A DNA stretch of 22,963 nt from an uncultured Bacteroides sp. (GTDB lineage: Bacteria > Bacteroidota > Bacteroidia > Bacteroidales > Bacteroidaceae). A model generated the notes under the pieces. That model did no database searches, had not been told where the DNA came from, and saw nothing but the letters and a program-made list of their open reading frames with translations. Below, in pieces: positions 17,501 through 22,963 of this stretch (positions within the stretch are counted from its first letter, which is position 1; every line of letters starts with the position of its first letter). Where the stretch lies: positions 1 to 22,963 of the forward strand of contig CAAEFE010000001.1 in the NCBI GenBank assembly GCA_900755095.1. Direction: 5' to 3'. Both the position numbers and the translations under genes were made by a program.

Positions 17501-18010
17501 AAAGCGCCCATTTATATCGGAAATTATGCCGTTAAATGTACCGACTTCCTTGATATTGGCACCGATAATCGGTTCTCCTTTTGTATCGGTAATAGTACCG
17601 GTTATTCTCCGAGGCTCCTGTGGCTGTGAAGAAAGATTCTTTTTCACTGCCGTTTTTCTCTTTACAACAATCTGTTTTCCATTTATTTCATATACCAGAT
17701 TTGTCTTTTCAAACAAGGCTGACAATTTTTCTGTGATTGTCTTCTTCCTGGATAGATCTACACTGACAACTTGATTTAAACTAGGCCGGATATCTTTCGA
17801 ATAGATGAAAACGTAGCCTGTTTCTTTCTCTATATCTTTAAAATATTCCAGTAGAGTCCCTTTCTTTATATCATAGAGTTCGCTCGTTCCATTTCCATTA
17901 GCGAGAGTTACATTCGCTATAAATAGAAAAATAACAAAAAATTTCACAAACAGATATGATTTACAAAGAAAATATGCCCTATTTGCATGATTGTAATAGG
18001 AATTTTCCAT
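14585..18010 (-). CDS. SusC-family TonB-dependent transporter 1 with STN signalling domain
   Basis: A 1141-residue outer-membrane transporter. After the signal peptide (to about residue 38) comes an STN/secretin-like domain (about 45-118), then a carboxypeptidase-regulatory-like domain (136-207), a TonB box (LEEVVVVGYGK from 211), the plug (about 225-345) and the barrel, ending in INF. In this family STN-bearing SusC proteins contact a FecR-type anti-sigma factor across the periplasm, so binding of substrate releases the ECF sigma factor; both partners are encoded directly upstream. I took the ATG at 18010 as start; a TTG at 18025 would add five residues. It is first of the 17-kb operon, with a 148-base gap to the anti-sigma gene that contains a predicted antisense RNA. 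The barrel shows no frameshift or gap. Confidence 0.92.
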   Translation of the reverse strand: MENSYYNHANRAYFLCKSYLFVKFFVIFLFIANVTLANGNGTSELYDIKKGTLLEYFKDIEKETGYVFIYSKDIRPSLNQVVSVDLSRKKTITEKLSALFEKTNLVYEINGKQIVVKRKTAVKKNLSSQPQEPRRITGTITDTKGEPIIGANIKEVGTFNGIISDINGRFALSVNPNAVLEISYIGYVTTTVPVKDNKVLSIEIEEAEQSLEEVVVVGYGKQKKESVTASIASISRKELVQTQQSNISNMLVGRMPGLIAFQRSGAPGEDASSLLIRGVSTFTDNTAPLIMIDGIERTNFDGIDPNEVESLNILKDASATAIYGVKGANGVVLITTRKGERGRPRLSYSGNFALQQSTQLPSYLNSADYATLYNEALENDSRVSGSTYQPKFTDKDIELYRNGFDPILHPNTNWIDDFLRKFSTRTQHNINLSGGTERVKYFISGSYFDQTGIYKHTKIDSDHDVNPRNTRYNFRTNFDFQITRDFSATVQMAAQIGRVITPGSGNSGIWQAISFANPLSSPGLVDNKIVRIQDGLGSVNPWQTLLSNGYQKDNRNNINTTLRLNYDLSSLLTKGLSVHGSIAYDSYYYSRKKYSKTFPYYLARRDAEDPDYIYLIPQSEESIWSVSTGWDKNRKVYMEFGIDYNRTFGLHKTTALILYNQSKYYSPSLQYYVPNAYQGLVGRLTYEYASRYLAEFNMGYNGTENFAKGKRFGFFPAVSLGWVISEEKFFPKNNIVKYLKVRGSYGEVGNDQIGGDRFLYLPSSYGAASDSGVNKYNFGLASNPYTSLMIVENKIGNPDLTWEKAKKMNVGVDINLFNNCLTASFDIFKEKRNNILANRSTSPMIIGANLPAYNFGEMENRGWEMDLNFRHHIQDFHYWARFNYSFARNEIIYMDEVQKRYDYQMTTGRRKNQFFGLIFDGYYNSWEEINALDRPKSSWSGNQLQPGDVKYIDVNQDGVIDDYDMVPIGYTPVPEIIYGFSFGAQYKGFDFSILFQGADNVSIKYFGRSMWPFAKGEESAKSLIKERWTQERYEAGEKITFPRLSLNPNGETDHNYRPSTLWIRDASYLRLKNLEVGYTFTGGFVKRLNLNSVRLYFNGSNLFTWTDVVDLDPEAPSRSGNVEINTYPLQKVYNIGLNINF

Positions 18011-18017
18011 ATTTTTG
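18010..18017 (+). promoter_or_regulatory. Plus-strand TAnnTTTG box, probable promoter of an antisense RNA
   Basis: TATTTTTG on the plus strand matches the Bacteroides -7 consensus TAnnTTTG exactly. A TTTG occurs at 17982-17985, but with a 24-base gap that is longer than usual; an ATTG at 17990-17993 gives 16 bases. Initiation would fall near 18024, just upstream of the susC1 start codon and opposite to it. No plus-strand protein gene follows; a strong terminator does. Confidence 0.5.
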
Positions 18018-18023
18018 CGTATC

Positions 18024-18107
18024 AATTTTTAGGTTTTTCATAAGTAATTGAAAAATTTAAATCTCACGGGTTCGGAAGAGTTGCCTCTCTTCCGAACTTC
18101 TTTTTTA
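18024..18107 (+). ncRNA. Predicted cis-antisense small RNA opposite the susC1 leader
   Basis: A plus-strand transcript of about 84 bases is predicted between a TAnnTTTG box (18010-18017) and a rho-independent terminator (18070-18106). It would be complementary to the susC1 mRNA leader from about 14 to 97 bases before the start codon. Antisense RNAs of similar size and position (DonS and related RNAs in Bacteroides fragilis PULs) repress the susC gene they overlap, and occur in ECF-sigma-controlled PULs like this one. The arrangement here is read from the sequence; expression, exact ends and repression are inferred. Confidence 0.5.
18070..18106 (+). terminator. Strong plus-strand intrinsic terminator
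   Basis: An 11-bp perfect stem, GTTCGGAAGAG (18070-18080) and its complement (18087-18097), with a 6-base loop, is followed on the plus strand by TTCTTTTTT. On the minus strand the stem is followed by CCGTGAGA, not T-rich, so it does not look like the anti-sigma gene's terminator. As no plus-strand protein gene exists nearby, it best fits the end of a small RNA. Confidence 0.7.
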
Positions 18108-18158
18108 CAAAGGCTTCATTTCTGTGGTTTATTCATAGGCATTAAATTTTTAGGGTTA

Positions 18159-19331
18159 TTACTCGATTTTTATACTTCCCGCTTCAATTGTACACTGGAC
18201 ATCGTACAGCAACGAGAAGGTTTTCATGACTTGTTCTATATCATCAAATAAGATAAGTTTTCCCATTGTACACTTTTGCGCAACTTCCGGCGTACATGTG
18301 ATAGATACATTATAGTAGCGACTTAGCCGTTGGATAATATCTTTCATTGTCTCACCCCGGAACTGAAGTACGCCATCTTTCCATGAAATATAATCGTAAG
18401 CATTAACTTCGTCGATGCCGGATATCCCATCACTCAACTTAAAACGCTGATTAGGCAAAAGGACAAAATCTTCATTGGAGTTTGCTTTTACATTTACTTT
18501 TCCTTCTACCAACACCACGGATTGCAATGCATCATCAGCATAGGCAGACACATTAAACTTTGTTCCCAATACATTAACTGTCAGTTGGGGGGTCTCTACA
18601 TAAAAAGGCCGGGAAGTATCTTTGGCAACTTCTATATAAATCTCTCCTTCTACTTTTATCCTGCGTTCGCCCGGACCAAAAGAGGAAGGGAAACGTAATT
18701 TACTTCCGGAATTAATCCATACTTTCGATCCATCTGCCAATACAATGGATGAATGGCTACCATAAGGAACTATCAGTGTATTTTGTTTTCCGGGTTGAGC
18801 CGCTCCCTCTTTGATTATCTCTGTTTCCTTACCATCGGATTGAATAGTAATATTGCTATCATAAGTAATGACGGCATTATTCTCTATCTGAATCGCTTCC
18901 GCATCATCTCTTATCAGCATTACTTTCTGATACAGAGTATCTGCTTTCACATTGACAAGCAGATCATCAGCAGTTCCGGACGTCTGAAAAGAATGAATCA
19001 ACCAGAAAGAAACAATACCTAATATTAGTACACAGGCGGCAGCATAACGGGTAAATAAGATAAAACGATGTCTCTTATCACGACGCTCCATGCTTGTCTC
19101 TATACGTGCCCACAATCTTTCTGATTCTTCGGGTAAGCGCTGAACCGGATTCAGCCGGGCAGATAACATGATTTTGCGGGCCTCCTGTAGGGATGCTTGA
19201 TCTTCGGGATGCTCTTTTTGATAATTAACCCACCATTCTTCCGATTCCTGGGTAGGAGCCAGACACCACAATATGAAGTCTTCATTTTGTAGCCATTGTT
19301 TTGTCGATTCGGGTATTCGATCTGAATGCAT
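18159..19331 (-). CDS. FecR-family anti-sigma factor
   Basis: A 390-residue inner-membrane regulator that would hold the ECF sigma factor inactive and release it when susC1 senses substrate. Residues 1-89 are a charged cytoplasmic region, about 90-113 a single transmembrane helix (ACVLILGIVSFWLI), about 188-283 the periplasmic FecR domain (GSHSSIVLADGSKVWINSGS, then VEGEIYIEVAKD and NVLGTKFNVSAY), and about 320-389 the C-terminal DUF4974 domain typical of Bacteroidota FecR proteins, which is thought to contact the transporter's STN domain. It starts with ATG, 62 bases after the sigma gene, and a TAnnTTTG box lies in that gap, so it may also be transcribed separately. The length is normal for the family. 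Confidence 0.93.
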   Translation of the reverse strand: MHSDRIPESTKQWLQNEDFILWCLAPTQESEEWWVNYQKEHPEDQASLQEARKIMLSARLNPVQRLPEESERLWARIETSMERRDKRHRFILFTRYAAACVLILGIVSFWLIHSFQTSGTADDLLVNVKADTLYQKVMLIRDDAEAIQIENNAVITYDSNITIQSDGKETEIIKEGAAQPGKQNTLIVPYGSHSSIVLADGSKVWINSGSKLRFPSSFGPGERRIKVEGEIYIEVAKDTSRPFYVETPQLTVNVLGTKFNVSAYADDALQSVVLVEGKVNVKANSNEDFVLLPNQRFKLSDGISGIDEVNAYDYISWKDGVLQFRGETMKDIIQRLSRYYNVSITCTPEVAQKCTMGKLILFDDIEQVMKTFSLLYDVQCTIEAGSIKIE

Positions 19332-19373
19332 ACTCGTTCTTTTTACGGTTTCACTTTAAAAACACGCAAAGAA

Positions 19374-19381
19374 CAAAAATA
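19374..19381 (-). promoter_or_regulatory. Candidate -7 box upstream of the anti-sigma gene
   Basis: The minus strand reads TATTTTTG, matching TAnnTTTG, about 42 bases before the ATG at 19331. No clear TTTG -33 element was found at normal spacing. It may give the anti-sigma gene its own basal transcription in addition to read-through from the sigma gene. Confidence 0.3.
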
Positions 19382-19393
19382 CCCCCACGAAAA

Positions 19394-19939
19394 TTAAAGA
19401 AAATAACCGAAAAGGAAAAAATAAATAATTTGAGGCTGAATTTTACGCATTTGTTCGATAGCCCGATACACTAATTTCTGTGCTGCTTTAGGTTGTATTC
19501 CCATCAATTTCCCGATTTCCTCATAGCTAAGTCCTTGGGTATAACGAAGATATACAGCCTCCCGTTGCCGGTCTGTAAGGCTATCCAGCATCTTTTTCAG
19601 CTGTTTTTGCATAGCGGCTCTTTCTTTTTCTTCATCTATGAGTTCAAAGCCGTTCACTTCAATAAGGAAACTATAGTTATCAGAACCTTCTTCCAGAAAT
19701 TCGGTATTCATTTCTTTTTTCTTAATGGTCCGAATCCGGTTCTTCAAACAGTTCAACAGATAGAACTTCATATTCTGACTTTCCCAAAGTTTGTGCTCAC
19801 GCTCATATAAATGCAAAAAAACATCGTGAATGGCATCTTCTAAAAGTTCTTTACTAATGCCAAAAGCAATGCCGTATGAAAACAAATCGTTCTCATACGT
19901 CTCATATAACCACTTATATAAGGATTGCTTATTCTTCAC
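19394..19939 (-). CDS. ECF (sigma-70 family) RNA polymerase sigma factor of the PUL
   Basis: A 181-residue ECF sigma factor. Region 2 spans about 10-75 (LLEDAIHDVFLHLYE core) and region 4 about 113-165, with LTDRQREAVYLRYTQGLSYEEIG and a helix-turn-helix ending in KAAQKLVYRAIEQM. Encoded just before a FecR anti-sigma factor and an STN-bearing SusC, it is the expected activator of the PUL operon. The start is a GTG at 19939: the frame stays open a short way upstream but offers no ATG, and the first internal Met lies inside region 2. The hydrophobic tail (IIYFFLFGYFL) is slightly unusual. It begins 57 bases after the protease gene, with no clear consensus promoter in the gap. Confidence 0.92.
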   Translation of the reverse strand: MKNKQSLYKWLYETYENDLFSYGIAFGISKELLEDAIHDVFLHLYEREHKLWESQNMKFYLLNCLKNRIRTIKKKEMNTEFLEEGSDNYSFLIEVNGFELIDEEKERAAMQKQLKKMLDSLTDRQREAVYLRYTQGLSYEEIGKLMGIQPKAAQKLVYRAIEQMRKIQPQIIYFFLFGYFL

Positions 19940-19996
19940 ACTATCTTCACAAAAAGTTAGAATCCTATCTTCTAAAGAATATTGAAATGGTAATTA

Positions 19997-21187
19997 TCAC
20001 CAGCCTGTCTCATCCCATCCGGCAGCGGAGTACCATTGTATCGACTGACGATAAAAAGGATTTATCTCCTCTTCATACGACTGACGAAATATATAAGTAG
20101 AAAGTCCTGCAGAGCCATTCATCGAGAAACTACCGCCATAACTGGAGTAATTATTAGGAGTAGTCTTCCAATAAACCACAGCAGCATCATAAGCAGCTTT
20201 CCAAGCCTCATATTCGCTAGTCTCACTACCTAAAGAACGTATTAATCCATCAAAATCATAATAATACTTACTGGACCGACAATCATAACAGAGTATGCCC
20301 GATGTGGCTATCGCTTGTCTGCCCTTAATATATTTCGGAATAATCTCACTACTGCTTTTAGCCAGTTGTTCCAACATGGAAGTGTTCACTACAGAAACAG
20401 AGACTCCTGCCGTCCAGGGATCACCTAAGCCCCAATTATATGGCAATTTGCCAGTATAAAGATTTTCATCTGCATAAAATTCAAAATATGCCTTTGCTAT
20501 GTCCGTAGCCGATGCATTATTGGCAAACATAGCCGGAACTACTTTCTGATATGGAGCACCCGGTGCGGGTATCTCTGTCGGAGAGCCTATTATGTAATCC
20601 GCATGTTCCTTCAATTCATTGACCACCTCAACAGATTGCATAAAGCATGCATCGAAAAGAAGAAAACTCAAATGAGGCGCATTACGCAGAACATCTTTTA
20701 ACTCGGAAATATCCATGTAATTTGAACCACCATCCTGTCCCCACCAACGGGTTTTATTCTGCGATTTTGCCAACCATCCTTCTCCATGAGACCACAAAAC
20801 CAACCCATAACTCTGTGCCGGATATTCAGAAAATGCCGTGTTGATAACCTCCTTCATCTTAGAGACATCTACAGAGTTTCGTCCTTCATACGTAGCGATT
20901 ACCTCCTGTACGACATTCTTCTTTTTATCCTTCTTCAATCGAATTAGTTTAGGACTTGATCCGGTATCAATGTATACGAGTAGGTTATAAGAGTTATCAT
21001 CTACAGACTGCATTCCCTCTGTCATTTCCGCCAAATCCTCTGTAGCAAAGCTGCGAAGAGAATTGTCACCTGCTATATAAACAAGAACTGTACGCATCTG
21101 GACTCCTCTTTCATCATCGTCATTATGACAAGCGATTACCAGCATAGCCAAACACACAAACAAGGAGAATATTTTTATCTTTTTCAT
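19997..21187 (-). CDS. Clostripain-family (C11) cysteine protease lipoprotein
   Basis: A 396-residue predicted lipoprotein (lipobox LVIAC, Cys20, followed by HNDDDE, an acidic stretch often seen in surface-exposed Bacteroides lipoproteins). The peptidase C11 signature is present: LWSHGEGW with His134 and LLFDACFMQ with Cys181 as the likely catalytic pair; N-terminal segments VLVYIAGDNSL and LLVYIDTG also fit. Members cleave after basic residues and can self-process; bacterial substrates are mostly unknown. A TAnnTTTG box lies 24 bases upstream of the start. The PUL sigma gene follows after only 57 bases with no terminator seen, so the two could share a transcript, although a functional link is not evident. 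Start ATG. Confidence 0.85.
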   Translation of the reverse strand: MKKIKIFSLFVCLAMLVIACHNDDDERGVQMRTVLVYIAGDNSLRSFATEDLAEMTEGMQSVDDNSYNLLVYIDTGSSPKLIRLKKDKKKNVVQEVIATYEGRNSVDVSKMKEVINTAFSEYPAQSYGLVLWSHGEGWLAKSQNKTRWWGQDGGSNYMDISELKDVLRNAPHLSFLLFDACFMQSVEVVNELKEHADYIIGSPTEIPAPGAPYQKVVPAMFANNASATDIAKAYFEFYADENLYTGKLPYNWGLGDPWTAGVSVSVVNTSMLEQLAKSSSEIIPKYIKGRQAIATSGILCYDCRSSKYYYDFDGLIRSLGSETSEYEAWKAAYDAAVVYWKTTPNNYSSYGGSFSMNGSAGLSTYIFRQSYEEEINPFYRQSIQWYSAAGWDETGW

Positions 21188-21210
21188 TAGATTTCAAGTT
21201 TATTACGAGG

Positions 21211-21218
21211 CAAAGATA
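21211..21218 (-). promoter_or_regulatory. Candidate -7 box of the clostripain-family gene
   Basis: The minus strand reads TATCTTTG (TAnnTTTG), 24 bases before the ATG at 21187. TTTG at 21234-21237 is a possible -33 element, with 15 bases between, shorter than ideal, and it lies inside the terminator hairpin of the preceding gene. Confidence 0.45.
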
Positions 21219-21252
21219 AAAAAATAATAGATGCAAAGCTGCATCTCTTATT
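21219..21252 (-). terminator. Intrinsic terminator of the small secreted protein gene
   Basis: On the minus strand a stem of AGATGCA/TGCATCT (21240-21246 and 21229-21235, 4-base loop), extendable to 13 bp with one mismatch, is followed by a T-rich tract (ATTATTTTTTT). It lies 26 bases after the stop codon at 21278 and abuts the promoter box of the next gene. Confidence 0.65.
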
Positions 21253-21277
21253 ATATTAACAATTTAACTATTGCTTA

Positions 21278-21679
21278 TTATTCTTCCGGTTTCGTAAAGT
21301 GGAATTTATCAGAATCAATCCGCGACACCGTCATTCTATTATTTTTCTTGTATTTATTCAGAATCTTCGTTGCTTCTTTTTCTAATTTCTTCTTGTTTTC
21401 CGAGAAGTAAATCATACATGTACTATTCTGTTGCAACTGGTTATCCTCCAGATAATTCTTCAACTGATAACTATACAACTCACGGTGAGACAAGAAGCCT
21501 TCCTTGCTAACCTTCGCACTATCTAATATCTGAATGTCCGTGAAATAGACTACTGTATCCGTAAATGAGGCAGAAATTCCAAAAGCATAAACCGGTTTAG
21601 AGTGGTCTTTTTTCAAGGAAAAAGCAGAGCACATGGTAAACACAAGTGCAATTGCAAATAGTATTTTTACGTATTTCAT
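21278..21679 (-). CDS. Small secreted protein of unknown function
   Basis: A 133-residue protein I do not recognise. It begins with a Sec signal peptide probably cut after CSA (about residue 19). The mature part is basic and mostly polar, contains YFTDIQILDSAKV and a Lys-rich stretch (KKKLEKEATKILNKYKKN) likely to be helical, and ends KFHFTKPEE. No enzyme motif is visible. It sits between the L,D-transpeptidase and the protease with its own TAnnTTTG box and terminator, so it looks like a single-gene unit. Codon use and signal peptide resemble its neighbours, which supports a real gene. Confidence 0.7.
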   Translation of the reverse strand: MKYVKILFAIALVFTMCSAFSLKKDHSKPVYAFGISASFTDTVVYFTDIQILDSAKVSKEGFLSHRELYSYQLKNYLEDNQLQQNSTCMIYFSENKKKLEKEATKILNKYKKNNRMTVSRIDSDKFHFTKPEE

Positions 21680-21700
21680 ATCATATAATTTTTAACCTTG

Positions 21701-21708
21701 CAAAGGTA
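21701..21708 (-). promoter_or_regulatory. Candidate -7 box of the small secreted protein gene
   Basis: The minus strand reads TACCTTTG (TAnnTTTG) 22 bases before the ATG at 21679. No TTTG -33 element at normal spacing was found. Confidence 0.4.
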
Positions 21709-21710
21709 AC

Positions 21711-21731
21711 AAAAAAGAGGAGATTACCTCT
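21711..21731 (-). terminator. Terminator of the L,D-transpeptidase gene
   Basis: On the minus strand AGAGG (21731-21727) and CCTCT (21720-21716) form a short stem with a 6-base loop, followed by TTTTTT ending at 21711. It lies 25 bases after the stop codon at 21757. The stem is short (5 bp), so it may be weak. Confidence 0.5.
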
Positions 21732-21756
21732 ATTTATCTCAAATAAATAGCATTTC

Positions 21757-22380
21757 TTAGTCATAGACCCATAGCAGGACTGGTTTCTTTTCCGCTTTGA
21801 GCAACCCGTCAACTTTCCTCATCACTTCATCGGATATTACAGGACACCCTTGACTGATTCCTAACGGAAGATGCAAAGGATACACCTCTGTTTCCGGCAA
21901 CGGAGTATAAGAATGCAACACGATATACCGCTTGAAAGCATTATCATTCGTCGCTTCCAATCCATGTAATTTATAATGAATATTGATTCCCCACTTGCTA
22001 TACGACCGGATACCCACCTTGTATTTCCCCAAAGAAGAGCAATAACTACCTTCCACATTGCTGAATACAGGCTTGGACACAGTGCTATTTTTCCCATATC
22101 CATGAGCACAGAGACTGGCATACTTCACGGAATCTCCTTTGAAATCCCATACAAAGAAACGCCTTTTACCAGAATGAATACTGAAATCTACCAGAAAGCA
22201 ATAATTCGTATTATATCCGTTCTTATCACAATAAGCCTTTCCTGCCTGTGCTTTTTCCCGCAAACGCTGCTCTACTTTAACAGGCACCGAATCAGAAGAG
22301 GATGCCGCACATTTTGCATACGCCACCATCCCTGCTCCCAAAACAATAAGAACCAATGATATTAAAACTGACTTTTTCAT
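21757..22380 (-). CDS. Secreted L,D-transpeptidase-like protein (YkuD_2 family)
   Basis: A 207-residue exported protein with an N-terminal signal sequence (to about residue 22, VAYA). It matches the murein L,D-transpeptidase catalytic domain family common in Bacteroidota (YkuD_2): a CAHGYGKNS segment (91-99), KLHGLE (137-142), IVLHS with His156, and GISQGCPVIS with the catalytic Cys179. Such enzymes remodel peptidoglycan cross-links or attach proteins to it in the periplasm; the substrate of this one is not known. The length is normal. It lies directly downstream of rpoD behind the rpoD terminator. No consensus TAnnTTTG box was found in front of it. Start ATG. Confidence 0.87.
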   Translation of the reverse strand: MKKSVLISLVLIVLGAGMVAYAKCAASSSDSVPVKVEQRLREKAQAGKAYCDKNGYNTNYCFLVDFSIHSGKRRFFVWDFKGDSVKYASLCAHGYGKNSTVSKPVFSNVEGSYCSSLGKYKVGIRSYSKWGINIHYKLHGLEATNDNAFKRYIVLHSYTPLPETEVYPLHLPLGISQGCPVISDEVMRKVDGLLKAEKKPVLLWVYD

Positions 22381-22425
22381 AAAACTCGCATAGTATAAGA
22401 TTGAATTATAGAATGGGGCTTATGT

Positions 22426-22477
22426 AAAAAGTCGCATAAGTACATTCTTCTATATGAAAAGTGCGACTTATGCGACT
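22426..22477 (-). terminator. Intrinsic terminator of rpoD
   Basis: AGTCGCATAAG (22430-22440) and its perfect complement (22467-22477) form an 11-bp stem with a 26-base loop; on the minus strand it is followed by TTTTT (22430-22426; the first T belongs to the stem). It lies 38 bases after the rpoD stop codon. Confidence 0.65.
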
Positions 22478-22514
22478 CAAATTCTTTTTTCTTTCAGAAA
22501 CTGATATTCCTTAC

Positions 22515-22963
22515 TTATCCCAAGTAAGATTTGAGCAATTTACTACGATTACTTTGTCTAAGTCTTCTAATTGCTTTTTCTTTAATCTGACGAACGCGCT
22601 CACGTGTGAGGCCAAATTTATCGCCGATTTCTTCCAATGTCATTTCTTGCTGTCCGATACCGAAAAACATCTGAATGATTTCTTTTTCTCTATCGGTTAA
22701 CGTAGAAAGAGCTCTATCAATTTCCCTCGCAAGAGACTCATTAACCAGAGAGCGGTCCGCCATTGGCGAATCATCGTTAACCAACACATCCAACAGGCTG
22801 TTATCCTCCCCTTCCACAAAAGGCGCATCCACCGAAATATGACGGCCGGATACCTTCAGCGTATCAGAGATTTTATCAACCGGAATTTCCAGTTCGTCTG
22901 CCAACTCCTCGGGAGACGGACGCCGCTCGTTTTCCTGTTCAAACTTCGAGAAGGCTTTGCTGA
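22515..22963 (-). CDS. rpoD: Primary RNA polymerase sigma factor RpoD, C-terminal part (runs off the right end)
   Basis: The visible 148 codons are the end of the housekeeping sigma factor; the gene continues beyond position 22963, so the start lies outside the window. The frame enters as SKAFSKFEQENERRPSPEEL, which is sigma region 3, and continues through region 4 with LTDREKEIIQMFFG and the -35-recognition helix LTRERVRQIKEKAIRRLR, ending KSYLG. The Bacteroidota primary sigma factor is short (roughly 290 residues) and recognises the unusual TTTG/TAnnTTTG promoters. A TTG at 22904 is an internal codon, not a start, because conserved sequence continues upstream of it. An intrinsic terminator follows. 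Confidence 0.95.
   Translation of the reverse strand, partial: SKAFSKFEQENERRPSPEELADELEIPVDKISDTLKVSGRHISVDAPFVEGEDNSLLDVLVNDDSPMADRSLVNESLAREIDRALSTLTDREKEIIQMFFGIGQQEMTLEEIGDKFGLTRERVRQIKEKAIRRLRQSNRSKLLKSYLG

Noticed and set aside
18011..18025. TTG at 18025 as start of susC1
   Set aside because: An ATG follows five codons later at 18010 and gives a sufficient signal sequence; the rare TTG start is not needed, though not excluded.
18070..18097. The 11-bp hairpin as terminator of the anti-sigma gene
   Set aside because: On the minus strand the stem is followed by CCGTGAGA and not by T residues; the T-tract is on the plus-strand side.
22515..22904. A separate short sigma-like gene starting at 22904
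   Set aside because: The codon at 22904 is TTG and the frame continues upstream with conserved RpoD region 3 sequence to the window edge, so it is the end of rpoD.

Overview
The window looks like chromosomal DNA of a gut-type Bacteroides (order Bacteroidales). The reasons are paired SusC/SusD outer-membrane proteins, a FecR-type anti-sigma factor with its ECF sigma factor, signal peptides and SusD C-termini typical of the group, promoter-like TAnnTTTG boxes instead of E. coli -35/-10 elements, and a primary sigma factor with the Bacteroidota-type C-terminus. Every protein gene I accept lies on the minus strand, so the window reads from right to left. No tRNA, rRNA, IS element or CRISPR array was seen.

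Right end (about 19,997-22,963): the 3' part of rpoD with its terminator, a secreted YkuD_2-type L,D-transpeptidase, a small secreted protein of unknown function, and a clostripain-family lipoprotein protease. Hairpin terminators follow the first three, and TAnnTTTG boxes precede the small protein and the protease.

Middle and left (789-19,939): one polysaccharide utilization locus (PUL). Its control unit is an ECF sigma factor (19,394-19,939) and a FecR anti-sigma factor (18,159-19,331). It is followed by about 17 kb of tightly spaced genes: susC1 (with an N-terminal STN signalling domain), susD1, susC2 (no N-terminal extension), a susD2 carrying a whole GH16 domain inserted near its C-terminus, a GH16-GH3 double glycosidase, a secreted metallophosphoesterase, and a SusE/F-like surface glycan-binding protein. 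The enzymes suggest a beta-glucan-like target: endo-cleavage by GH16 at the surface, import through SusC/D, and trimming by GH3. The phosphoesterase hints that the glycan or its partner carries phosphate. No hybrid two-component sensor is present, so control is probably trans-envelope signalling from susC1 through FecR to the sigma factor.

The two most unusual items are the SusD with a nested GH16 domain that keeps the catalytic ExDxxE motif and is paralogous to the GH16 of the next gene, and a predicted plus-strand antisense small RNA (about 18,024-18,107). The RNA has a TAnnTTTG box and a strong intrinsic terminator and lies opposite the susC1 leader, resembling the cis-antisense RNAs (DonS type) described for Bacteroides PULs.

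Left end (1-788): non-coding. It holds the PUL terminator, a cluster of GTGAGGG-containing inverted and direct repeats, and a degenerate 22-bp tandem repeat flanked by an inverted repeat.
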